64,000 nt of DNA from NCBI RefSeq assembly GCF_035046505.1, contig NC_089825.1, positions 4,021,563 to 4,085,562 of the forward strand. Direction: 5' to 3'. Position numbers and translations under genes: made by a program. Positions within the stretch are counted from its first letter, which is position 1. Every line of letters starts with the position of its first letter. A model generated the notes under the pieces. It worked only from the letters and a program-made list of their open reading frames with translations. It was not told the origin of the DNA and ran no database searches. This DNA is from Tiliqua scincoides. Taxonomy: Eukaryota > Chordata > Lepidosauria > Squamata > Scincidae. Shown one piece after another: positions 20,991-32,500 of the stretch.

Positions 20991-23900
20991 GACAAGCGGG
21001 GCCTGTACAAGAGGGACGGGCTTCACTTGAACCAGAATGGAACCAGACTGCTGGCGCATAACACTAAAAAGGTGGCAGAGCAGCTTTTAAACTGATCCCT
21101 GGAGGAAGGCCGACAGGAGCCGAGGGGCATCCGGTTCGGGACTCCTCATCCCTATGGGACAAGGATGGGGAGGTTAGAGAACAACAAGGTAAAGATAGAG
21201 TAGGAGAAGAAATTGGGAATGGTAGCATCATGGGATGTGATAGATGGTTTGGCACAATGAGAGGATGCAGGGATAAAGGAGCTAATAAGCAGCCCATCCT
21301 GGGGCATTCCATGTACAAATGCTTTTATGCAAATGCCCGAAGTCTCTGAGCAAAGATGGGAGAACTGGAATGTCTGGTGACCAGGGAAAACATTGACATA
21401 GTGGGCATAACGGAAACCTGGTGGAATGCAGAAAATCAGTGGGATACTGCAATCCCGGGTTAAACTCTACAGGAGGGACAGGGAGGGGTGAGTTGGAGGT
21501 GGGATGGCCGTTTATGTTAAGGAAGGGATAGAATCCAGCAAGTAGAGGTTGAAGGCGGGTCTGACTCCACCATAGAATCTCTGTGGGTTAAATTACCAGG
21601 CCTGAGGAGTGATGTAATACCGGGGGGCATACTATTGTCCTCCAGACCAGAAACCGGAAGGGGACCTTGAAATGAGAAAACAGATCAGGGAGGTGACAAG
21701 GAGGGACAGGGTTGTAATCATGGGGGACTTCAGTTATCCTCACATCAACTGGGTCAATTTGTGTTCTGGTCACAAAAAGGAGGCCGGATTCCTGGACATG
21801 TTAAATGACTGTGCCTTAGAGCAGCTAGTCATGGAGCCCACCAGAGGACAGATGACTCTGGATTTAATATTGTGCAGTACTCAGGACCTGGTTAGAGATG
21901 TCAGTGTTACTGAGCCATTGGAAAACAGTGACCAGGCTGTGATCTGTTTCGACATGCACGTCGAGGGGAAGAATACTGGGCAAATCTCTCACAAAAACCC
22001 TTGACTTCCGAAGGGTGGACTTCCCTCAGATGAACAGGCTGGTTAGAAGGAGGTTGAAAGGGAAGGTAAAAAGAGTTCAATCTCTCTAGAGTGCATGGAG
22101 GCTGCTTAAAACAACAGTAATAGAGGCCCAGTGAAAGTGTATACCGCAAAGGAAGAAGGGCTCCACTAAATCCAGGAGGGTGCCTGCAAGGCTAACCAGC
22201 CAAGATAGAGAGGTCATAAAGGGCAAAGAAGCTTCCTTCCATAAATGAAAGTCTTGCCCTAATGAGGAGAATAAAAAGGAAGATAAACTGTGGCAAAAGA
22301 AAAATAAGAAGGTGATATGGGAGGCCAAGAGAGACTATGAGGAACACATGACCAGCAACATCAAGGGGAATAATAAAAGCTTCAAATGTTAGAACAGTGA
22401 TTTTCAACCTTTTTCATCTCATGGCACACTGACAAAGTACTAAAATTGTCAAGGCATACCGTCAGTTTTTGGACAATTGACGAGGCTCACCATGCTGTTT
22501 GTGGAGAGCTCACATCCCCCAATAGTCCTATTAATAAATGACCCTCCACCAAACTCCCGTGGCACATCTGGGGACCATTCACGGCACACCAGTGTGCCAT
22601 GGCATGGTGGTTGAAAATGACTGTGTTAGAAGCAGGAAACCCGCCAGAGAAGCAGTTGGCCCGCTGGATGGTGAGGGAGGGAAAGGGGAGATAAAAGGAG
22701 ACTTAGAGATGGCAGAGAAATTAAATGAGTTCTTTGCATCTGTCTTCACGGCAGAAGACCTCGGGCAGATACCGCTGCCCGAACGGCCCCTCCTAACCGA
22801 GGAGTTAAGTCAGATAGAGGTTAAAAGAGAAGATGTTTCAGACCTCATTGATAAATTAAAGATCAATAAGTCACCGGGCCCTGATGGCATCCACCCAAGA
22901 GTTATTAAGGAATTGAAGAATGAAGTTGCAGATCTCTTGACTAAGGTATGCAACTTGTCCCTCAAAACGGCCACGGTGCCAGAAGATTGGAGGATAGCAA
23001 ATGTCACGCCTATCTTTAAAAAGGGAAAGAGGAGGGACCAGGGAAACTATAGGCCGGTCAGCCTAACATCCATGCCAGGTAAGATGGTGGAATGCCTCAT
23101 CAAAGATAGGATCTCAAAACACATAGACGAACAGGCCTTGCTGAGGGAGAATCAGCCTGGCTTCTGTAAGGGTAAGTCTTGCCTCACGAACCTTATAGAA
23201 TTCTTTGAAAAGGTCAACAGGCATGTGGATGTGGGAGAACCCGTGGACATTATATATCTGGACTTTCAGAAAGCGTTCGACACGGTTCCTCACCAAAGGC
23301 TACTGAAAAAACTCCACAGTCAGGGAATTAGAGGACAGGTTCTCTCGTGGATTGAGAACTGGTTGGAGGCCAGGAAGCAGAGAGTGGGTGTCAATGGGCA
23401 ATTTTCACAATGGAGAGAGGTGAAAAGTGGTGTGCCTCAAGGATCTGTCCTGGGACCGGTGCTTTTCAACCTCTTCATAAATGACCTGGAGACAGGGTTG
23501 AGCAGTGAAGTGGCTAAGTTTGCAGATGACACCAAACTTTTCCAAGTGGTGAAGGCCAGAAGTGATTGTGAGGAGCTCCAGAAGGATCTCTCCAGACTGG
23601 CAGAATGGGCAGCAAAATGGCAGATGCGCTTCAATGTCAGTAAGTGTAAAGTCATGCACATTGGGGCAAAAAATCAAAACTTCACATATAGGCTGATGGG
23701 TTCTGAGCTGTCTGTGACAGATCAGGAGAGAAATCTTGGGGTGGTGGTGGACAGGTCGATGAAAGTGTCGACCCAATGTGCAGCGGCAGTGAAGAAGGCC
23801 AATTCTATGCTTGGGATCATTAGAAAAGGTATTGAGAACAAAACGGCTAATATTATAATGCCATTGTACAAATCAATGGAAGGCCACACCTGGAGTATTG

Positions 23901-24533
23901 TGTCCAGTTCTGGTCGCTGCATCTCAAAAAAGACATAGTGGAAATGGAAAAGGTGCAAAAGAGAGCGACTAAGATGATTACGGGGCTGGGGCACCTTCCT
24001 TATGAGGAAAGGCTACGGCGTTTGGGCCTCTTCAGCCTAGAAAAGAGGCGCCTGAGGGGGGACATGATTGAGACATACAAAATTATGCAGGGGATGGACA
24101 GAGTGGATAGGGAGATGCTCTTTACACTCTCACATAATACCAGAACCAGGGGACATCCACTAAAATTGAGTGTTGGGCGGGTTAGGACAGACAAAAGAAA
24201 ATATTTCTTTACTCAGCGCGTGGTCGGTCTGTGGAATTCCTTGCCACAGGATGTGGTGCTGGCGTCTAGCCTAGACGCCTTTAAAAGGGGATTGGATGAG
24301 TTTCTGGAGGAAAAATCCATTATGGGGTACAAGCCATGATGTGTATGCGCAACCTCCTGATTTTAGGAATGGGTTAAGTCAGAATGCCAGATGTAGGGGA
24401 GAGCACCAGGATGAGGTCTCTTGTTATCTGGTGTGCTCCTTGGGGCATTTAGTGGGCCGCTGTGAGATACAGGAAGCTGGACTAGATGGGCCTATGGCCT
24501 GATCCAGTGGGGCTGTTCTTATGTTCTTATATT
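20991..24533 (+). mobile_element. CR1 LINE, nearly complete ORF2 region
   Basis: It starts in the ORF1 end (YKRDGLHLNQNGTRLLAHN), continues through an AP-endonuclease region (NIDIVGITETWWN, VIMGDFSYPHINW), then the RT ([46 protein letters not shown]) and the C-terminal block, and ends at the 3' UTR terminus 'ttcttatgttctta'. A 229-bp hAT element interrupts it at 22395. The endonuclease part holds several frame changes. One base is missing near 23880, which shifts the frame after LYKSM. It is the longest CR1 copy in the window. Confidence 0.93.
22395..22623. mobile_element. hAT-type MITE inside the CR1 copy
   Basis: The ends 'cagtgattttcaacc' and 'ggttgaaaatgactg' are inverted repeats with one or two mismatches. 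Both flanks read 'tgttagaa' (22387-22394 and 22624-22631), an 8-bp duplication. The intact CR1 copy at 50.65 kb shows the uninterrupted site. The element is 229 bp without coding capacity. Confidence 0.95.
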
Positions 24534-24639
24534 TGACCAAAGGAATGTGGGAAGCTGCAAGGCATGGTGGGAACCCAGCGCCCTGGGAGCCTGCCCCCCC
24601 TGCCCCCGTCCACCCTCTTCTCCAGAGGCCCACCTTGCC

Positions 24640-24715
24640 CTGCCTCATTAGGGGAAAAAACCACTCTGAATGCCCTGAAGGGAAGAAAGTGGGGTAGAAA
24701 TCTGTATGTAAGTAA
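24640..24715 (+). mobile_element. L2-type LINE tail (tentative)
   Basis: The stretch 'ctctgaatgccctgaaggg' followed by 'gtggggtagaaat' resembles the short 3' end of L2-type LINEs seen elsewhere in the window. Confidence 0.4.
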
Positions 24716-25179
24716 GAAGAAAACAAGGCCAGTCTTTGAGGCAGCTGCTGCTGCTATGCAGGTTTACTGAATTGCAAAGCTTTGTTCCTGCCTTGCAAGG
24801 CAGGGGGTGGCGGGGAGAGGCAGGCAAGGCCCAGGGAAGAGAAGTGATTGCAGATCTCGACTGCCACGGCTCTGGATCGAAACGTGCCCGGACACTGTCA
24901 GCGCCTGGAGAAGTCGCCACCTGAAATAGAGGAAGCCGGGAGGGGGTGGTGAGAGGGGTGCCTCCTGCTCAGGTTCAGGCGTGGAGATCTCCCGTTGGAA
25001 GGACCTGAAGCCCAGGGGCTGGCAACAGGGGTGCAGAATAAGGCCATTTCCCAAGTTCAAGGCATATTAGTCTGGAAGCAGAGAGGAGGAATAAGGGGGC
25101 CATTTTCACAGCACAGAGGTGCAAGAAGTGGGAACCCCCCCTCCCGATTTGTGTTGGGTGCTTTTGGACTTGTCTGTAA

Positions 25180-25387
25180 CTAAGGGCGCAATCCTAACCC
25201 CTTATGTCAGTGCTTTCCAGCACTGGCATAGTGGCGTCAATGGGAGGTGTGCTGCATCCTGCAGTTGGGTGGCACTCACGGAGGCCTCCTCCAAGTAAGG
25301 GAATGTTTGTTTCTCTACCTAGGGTCTGAGTTGCCCTTATGTCAGTGCTGGAAAGCACTGGCATAAAGGGTTAGGACTGCACCCTAA
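25180..25387. mobile_element. MITE with long terminal inverted repeats
   Basis: The left end (gcgcaatcctaacccctta, then tgtcagtgctttccagcac) and right end are inverted copies of each other over about 45 bases with few differences. The interior is about 110 bp with no coding. The flanks suggest a short TA-containing target. Confidence 0.75.
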
Positions 25388-25720
25388 GTCAGGCTTAAGC
25401 AGCGCAGTGGCCAAGGCCGCAGGTGACACCAAATGGTTCAGGGTGGTCAAATACAGAGCAGGTAGGGAAGTGCTCCAAACAGACCTCTCCAAATGGGCAA
25501 GTGGATAGCCAAAGGGCATGTGCTGCTCAATGACATGCAGTGCAAGGTGAGGAACACTGGGGTAAAAAATGCCCACTTCACACACACACTGATGGGGTCA
25601 GAGGGCAGCCACGAAAGAGACCTGGGGCCCTGGTGGGTTGACGTTCTGTGCAAGCACCAAATTGAGGTGCATGGCAGCTGTGGAGGTGGCAAATCCCATG
25701 CTGGAAATGACAAAGGAAGG
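25388..25720 (+). mobile_element. diverged CR1 LINE fragment
   Basis: A decayed RT-to-C-terminal segment. Pieces such as DLSKWASG and the 'ggggtaaaaaatgcccacttc' region align by eye with the FADD-to-MGSEL part of the young CR1 copies, but with many changes. Confidence 0.7.
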
Positions 25721-26467
25721 GCCTGCCTGGGAACTACAGTGGCCAAGCTTGCACGCCCTTGAAGCAAATCTGTGGGGCAGCTGCATGTTGAGCACTGCCT
25801 GCACCAGGAAAGCTGCAGGAGCCTGGTCTGCTGAGGGCCTTGGGCTCTGGAACGGGCCACCTCTCTGCCTGTTGCAATATTGTGTGTAGATTGTAGTTGT
25901 AGATTGAGCGTGAATTGCTTTGTACAAGACCCAGAGCAAGTGCAGTCACCTGAGTCTGTGGCAGTGAACACAGGAAGGAGCCCTGTGGCAGTTCAGGGCA
26001 AAGCCCTTTATCTCAACAGGAGCTGCCAGGGAGCTCAGTCTTCATGGTCAGGCCCTTGAAATGTCACCTCTGGCAGGCGTGTGTGCAGGTGCTCAAGGAC
26101 CTTGAAAAGTACAGATTTTAAAAAATAAATTTTAAATTTTAAAATATCTGCAATTGAGTAGAATGAGTGTAAGTGAATGAAACCAGCTTGTAAAAAGCTT
26201 GTAATCTGGTCCGCAACTCGGGCCCTGAACTTTGGCCTGACTGGTGGTGGTGGTGGGAGTGCTGGACCAGGAGGCCTTGGCCAGCCTCCAACTCTCAGCG
26301 ACTCTATCTTGGGAGATGCTGTGAGGCTCCAAGAAGGGGGAGGAGCCAGGGTCCCTGAGGGCGAGACCTGCCCTCCACCCACCAAGCAAAGAGACCCCTT
26401 CTGCCAGAGTTATCTCCTCGGGCAGCGGAGAGCAACTCCCTCCTGTGGCTGCAGCTGGTGCCTCTTT

Positions 26468-26505
26468 TCAGCCTGGGAGCTCCTTTTGGGACTCAGATAA
26501 AGACT
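26468..26505 (-). CDS. SSPO: SSPO candidate terminal exon
   Basis: The previous exon ends at a strong donor right after CSSCQ, so a short last exon is expected. A pyrimidine-rich tract ending 'cgtatgtag' allows the reading (E)[11 protein letters not shown] followed by TGA at 26470-26468. The alternative is read-through of the donor into a 39-codon tail. Which is right cannot be settled from sequence alone. Confidence 0.35.
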
Positions 26506-29500
26506 CTACATACGAATCCCAGAGTGAAGGAAGGGAGGGGGTAGGATGCGGATAGAAGCTATGCCTGGTGGCCTTCCTGCCCCACTGGTGGCTGGCCCAG
26601 AGGGACCCCCTTGGGGGCCTTTCTGAAGGTCTCGGCCCAGCCCGCTAGACCTCCCCCTGGGGGCTGCACAGGCTCACCTTGGCAGCTGCTGCATTCGCAG
26701 CTGTGGATGATGGGCAACACCACTGGCTCAGTCTCACCGTCTTCACAGTGCAGGTTCAGGATGTGGACGGGCCTGACGGGGTCCAGGCGGTAGCTGCAGC
26801 AATCGCAGAGAGTCTGCAAGTAGGGCTCCTGCAAGGGGACACCACTGAGCAGCCACTCCTGGCATTCAGGCACGAGCAGGAGCAGCAGCAGTTGCAGCTC
26901 TTGAGAGCAGGGGGTAGGCGGGGGGGGGGGTCTGGAGGAAATGAGGGCCTTGTGCAATCACGTAGGCCCAGAAGACAGTGACTGCATTTGACCTCCTGCA
27001 CTGGAGAGGGCTCTGCAAGGCGGGACCTGGGCCAGGTTGGGTGTTGCTGGCAGGGCGGTGGCTGTCACTTACCTCGGGGATGACGTGGGTGTGGGAGGCA
27101 CACCGCCCGCTGCAGTAGCTCACCTCCACGTCTGCCAGGAAGCAGGGTCCCTTGGTGATGTTGCGCCGCTCAGTGAGGCGCTGGCAGTGCAGTTGCGGCT
27201 CCTCTGCACAGGGATAGGAAGAAGACCGTGACAATCCCAGCCAGCTGCACCCACCTGTGCAGCCAAAGACAACCCCCCAAAACCAGCTGGAAGGAAGGAA
27301 AGGTCAGGTTTGCCTGAGCTTGGGGGTGGTCAAGACACTGGGTGGATCTGGGCCCAGCTGAAATGCAAAGATCTTGACCCGCTCCCAGGCCCTCTTTCAG
27401 CATGACAGGGGTCCAGTGGACAGACAGAGCCTGGACTGGCTCTGCAGTGTTGATGGCAGCTGTTTTTAGAGTTGTATAAGGACCTACAGAGTTCCTCTCC
27501 AGCTGGAAGCACTTCCCAAGGACTGGACTTGCACAGCCCCCAGCGCTGAGTTGGCAGTGGGTGCAGGATGTGCAGAGTCATGCCAGCAGCCTGGCCCCCA
27601 TGCAGAAGAAGAGGCACCCACCTGGCAGCGCCTTCCTGCAGACAGGGCAGCAGCTGTCTGGCTCCTGGATTCGCACTTCACCCTGAGAAGAGAACAGAGC
27701 TGGGCTTCAACTGGGCCAGAGCTCAGGCCAAGCACCTGCTCTTCATGCCTTTGTTTAGAGTGACACTGCTTCCCTGCCGGAAAACGCTCAAGGCTAGTTA
27801 TAATTAAAAACATGCGTGGCTTACAGAGGGGTACCTGGAGAACAGAAAAGACTTCCCCTCGTGCTGGAAAGGGAGCTGGGCCTGCTCCAGGCAGTCCACT
27901 CCAGGGAGGGTGTGCCATTCAGAGTGAGCAGCAACATGGTTGGCCAGGCCCTGCTCCCTTGGCCGCCTGTCATTTTTCAGGCAGCAGGGACAGCTGAAAG
28001 GACTTCTGAGGACAAGCCTGGAACATCGGCAGTGTGAGAGGGAAGCACATCTCCCTTTAGGTACCCAGATACTAAAGATTGTGGGGCTGCGAAGGTTGCA
28101 CTCGGCATGGACAAAGAGCCCAGAAGCTCTTCTAGCCCCGGGGAGACACGTGCCAATGCTCGGCTTTAGACCAAGCGCAGTTCACTGTCAAAGGTTGCCC
28201 CACGTACAGTGTGTGATTATGGCCAATTCTGGACATGACCAGAGCATGGAGACCTGCAGATAGCTGCCCTGTGACAGGAAAGGATGCAATGACAGGTACT
28301 AGCAGCTGCTCTGTGCCACTGGGGCCACGGGGGGGGGGGAGAGCCTCCTGGGACAAAGCTGGATGCCGTGTCAGGACAGAACCTGGTCCTGGGCTTTCTC
28401 TGAAAGTGCCCTGAGCACACAGAAGCGCACATCCCATACCCCTGAGCAGCCACATCCACCCAGCACACATCAGATCAGAGGGGAGGGCCATCTGTCTTGC
28501 CCCGCCCCAGCCTGGGCACCAACCACCTCTGCCTGGTTGAGAGCATGAGGCCCCAAGCGCCCCCCCCCCCGCAGCCGTACCTCGAGGCAGATGAGCGTGG
28601 GGCAGCTGGCCTTGCACAAGGCCTTCCCATTCACACAGCGGCAGGCTGTGCAGCCGTCCTGCCATTCAGCACCAGGCTGTGGAGGGTGGGGAGAGAAGCA
28701 TCACATCAGCTGTGCTCACGGCACTCCGCAGTTCCAGCCAGGGAGCAGGCTGGCGTCCATGTCTTGCACGAGGCATCACAAAACTGTGCGACGCTGACAC
28801 GGAACCAGTGTGAGCTGCATCACCAGCACAGCTGTGTCAAGAGGATGTGTTTGTCTTCCAGGGGGGTCAAATGGAGGACCATGACCAACCGCCTGGCTAG
28901 GGGCCCCACTGGGGGCTGTTGCTGGTGCCACCTGGGGAAGGCCTTGGATGATGACTTGGGGTCATTGGACAGGTACATTCAGGAGAAGGCAGACAGGCCC
29001 CCTTCAGACCCCTGTTGGAGGGGTGGGGTGGCACCGCCCAATTTTCCCACAATCACTTTGGGAAGGAATGAGCTGAAGATCCAAGGGCATGAGCTCATTG
29101 GGATTCGGGACCCCTCCCCTCCCAATCTGCCAGTGCTCAGACTCACCAGGTAAACCTGGCCCTCCTGCTCACACTCACAGTGAGCAGCCACGACACAGTG
29201 CCCGCTCCTGTCTCGGTAGTGCCCCGGCTGGCACACGCAACCCTGCGTTGCCCTCCTGCTGCAGTTCTGCAGCGGGTCCTCGTAGATCTGATGGCAGCTG
29301 CGCTCACACAGGCCTGGAGAGTCAGCTCTGAGCCAGTGTTCCCCTACAGGGCAGGCTGCATCAAGGAAAGATGGCCGAGGTGAGCCAGAGTTTCCACCTG
29401 CCCTGCGGCTCCCAAGTGCTTGGATTCCCCCTGCCCAGCAGCTGCTCAGAGGGGCCCTCCTGCCCGGACCAAGTCGTTCTCCAGGTTGCCAACCACAGGC

Positions 29501-32500
29501 TGTCCCTAGTGCTGCAGCTCCTTCCCAGCCTCCCCTCCTGTCTGGGGATGGGGGCACGTTGTCTACAGTTGTCAGGCATGCAAGGACACGCCATCTCACC
29601 GCAGTCTGGGAGAGTGCATGGTGTTTCACGCACAGCAGGGCCCTCGCATTCTGCTCCTCCGTATAAACGCTGCTGGAGCTGGTACCGCCGGGAAAGGCGC
29701 TCGCCAGTGCCACATGTCGTGGAGCAGGGGGACCAGGGCAACCACTCTGACCACTGGCATGGCACTGTGGGAGAGAAAGGGTGTGGCTGAGATATCCTGG
29801 CAGGGTGGGAGAAGTGGGGGGATGGGCCAAGTCACAGGGGGAGCAGCATGGAATTGCCGGAAGAGCGGGGCGGGGGGAGCCAGAGGGGAAGGCAGTGCCC
29901 AGCTCTTGTCCCAGGGAGGCAGGCAGCACCTGTGGCCTCTCCTTGGGGTGAACCCCTTGAATGAGAGGAGCCCAGGTTCAGAAACGTGCAGGGAGTTCTT
30001 CAGTGGTGTATGTGAGAGATACTCTGCACGTGCTCAGACCCACCATGTGTCACATGTTCGTATGTTCCAGGGCTGGGACACAGCACTGAAAACAGAACCC
30101 TAAGAAGGCAGGACAGCGAGGTGAGCCCTGGTTTCAGACTGCTCTGCCCTCTGTGCACGGCCAGGCAGAGTGAAGGCAACCCCAGCCGTCCTGCTTCCTT
30201 GCCATCTACCCAGCTGCCAGCAACCTCCTGGCTCTGCAAGCCTTGGGGGAGGGGCAAAATCTCCCCATCCCCGAGGCCCCTCCCTCACTCTCCAAGATGG
30301 GATGCAGGAGATGGAAAAGGGGTCACCTCGGGGAGCATCCCTCGGAGCAGTCCAGGAGGCAGAGGCAGAGGGGGTGCACAGCCATGCCCACAGTCTGCCT
30401 GGGGCCAAGTGTGGGGTGGGGGAGTGGGGTCCTTGGGGCCTCTTACCATCACAGTCCTTCTGGCTGCAGATGAAGACTCCTCGCTGGCAGACACTGCAGA
30501 GCCAAAGGTAGTGGTGATCAAAAGCTGCCCCCACACAAGGCAAAAACAAGCCCAGCACCTCAGTCCACCAGTGGGTGGACAGGACAGGAGCATCAGAAGG
30601 GGGCCGCACTTTCACAAGACCCCCTGCTCAAATCTGAGAATCCCCTCCCTTTCCACTCAAAGCCCCTCTGCAGTCACAGGCCCCTCTGGGCTGGGCTGCG
30701 CTCTGCAAAAATGGCCACACTCGTCATGCAGAGGCCCCTGTCTGAGGCCAGCTGTTCCTGGCACAGACGCTTCTTCACTGCCCGCTTCCACCCCCTCAGC
30801 TGGCAGCCCCACTCCCAACTCACCAGCTGTTGCACTCGTGCCAAATGACACTGCCGGGCGGGTGCTCCTGTGCCTGCTCCTCTTGGGACAGGTTGGCAGC
30901 CCAGGGCATGGCAGGCCCCTGGCCCAGCGAGCAGCGGCACTCTTCCAGGGGCACACAACCCCCGTCCTGCAGCACCTGGGGGCCAAGAGGAGGCTCTAGC
31001 AGTTCTGCTCTGCTTCCCAGTGAGCGACAGGCCGGCCACCCCACAGACACACTCACCTGGCCAAGGGGGCAGCTGCAGCCTGGCTGGCACTCCACCTGCA
31101 GGCACTGGCTCTCAGGGTGCAGGTCAGCACAGCTTTGCGGGCAGGCATTGGCACATGTGTTGTAAACCTGGCTGCCGGGGCACTCTGCAGGAGGGGCAAG
31201 GAAAGGGAGGGGGAAGAGTGTGCTGGAATGGAGAATCCAAACAGCCCAGCCAGGGTGGAGGAGTGGGGTGGTGGTATCACCTCCTACTCTCCTGCACCAG
31301 CGTGTGCTTCAGCCCCGTTCCATCTTTATGCAGCAGCAAATGATGCGGTGGAACCACCAGCCACAGGACTGGTCCTGGGAACACGGCTTCTTCATGGACC
31401 CTGCTTTATAAGTGGCTTGCCCCCACAGTGAGCTTCTGTGCTGAGACTCAGTCCCGGACCAAGTGAGGCCACCCTCACAATCCCAGTTCCTCTCAGTGGT
31501 TAATCCAGGGGTGTCAAACATAAGGCCGGGGGCCGGATGCGGCCTGCGGAAGCTTTTTATCCGGCCCCCAGGCTCTCAGCTGCTGAGCAGTGCTGAGGTG
31601 TTACTGCTGAAAGGGCAGCCCACTTGAAAATTGGGCTGTCCCATGTCTGGAAATATGATCAAGCTTTGTGTATTTTCTCTTCTGTCATTTGCAGCTAAGG
31701 AGTTCCTAAGTGAGAAAAATGCTTATTTTTGGTTAAGACCTATTTAATGACATCACTTCCTGTCTAATGACATCACTTTCGGCCCTCAGCAGGCATCATG
31801 AATGCTATTCGGCCCTCTGTATGAAACGAGTTTGACACCCCTGCTCTAAACCGTAGTTTAATCACAAGCTCAGCTTGAAGGAAAGCGGCATCCCAAGGGA
31901 CATAAGAACAAGAGCCCTGCTGGATGAGGCCAACGGCTCAGCTTCCTGTATCTCACGTTGGCCCACCAAATGCCCCAGGGAGCACAAATGCCCCTGGCAT
32001 CTGTCATAGCCCATTTCTAAAATCAGGAGGTTGCACACACACATCATGGCTTGTAACCCGTGATGGCTTTTCCCTCCAGAAATTTGTCCAATCCTCTTTT
32101 AAAGGCATCTAGGCAAGATGTCATCACTACATCCTGTGGCAAGGAGTTCCACAGACCAACTACACACTGAGTAAAGAGATATTTTCTTTTGTCTGTCCCA
32201 ACACTCAATTTGAGTGAATGTCCCCTGGTTCTGGTGTTATGTGAGAGTGTAAAGAGCATCACTATCCACTTTATCCTTCCCATGCATAATTTTGTATGTC
32301 TCAAACATGTCCCCCCTCAGGCGCCTCTTTTCTTGAAGAGGCCCAAACGCTGTAGCTTTTCCTCACAAGGCAAGTGCCCCCACTCAGAACTGCAGATCTG
32401 CAATGGGCCTTTGCAATGAGGCTGGGAGGGGAAAGGGCAGGTGGGGCACGGATTGACATCTTTCAGGGGCAGGGCAGAGGCTATTACTTCTGGGCAAGTG

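Noticed and set aside
28979-29929. A 316-codon minus-strand frame as a single exon
   Set aside because: Only the TIL part (29147-29355) has domain sequence and splice borders; the rest is intron read-through.
30121-30999. A 292-codon plus-strand frame across SSPO exons
   Set aside because: It is antisense to two SSPO exons and their introns and shows no recognisable domain.
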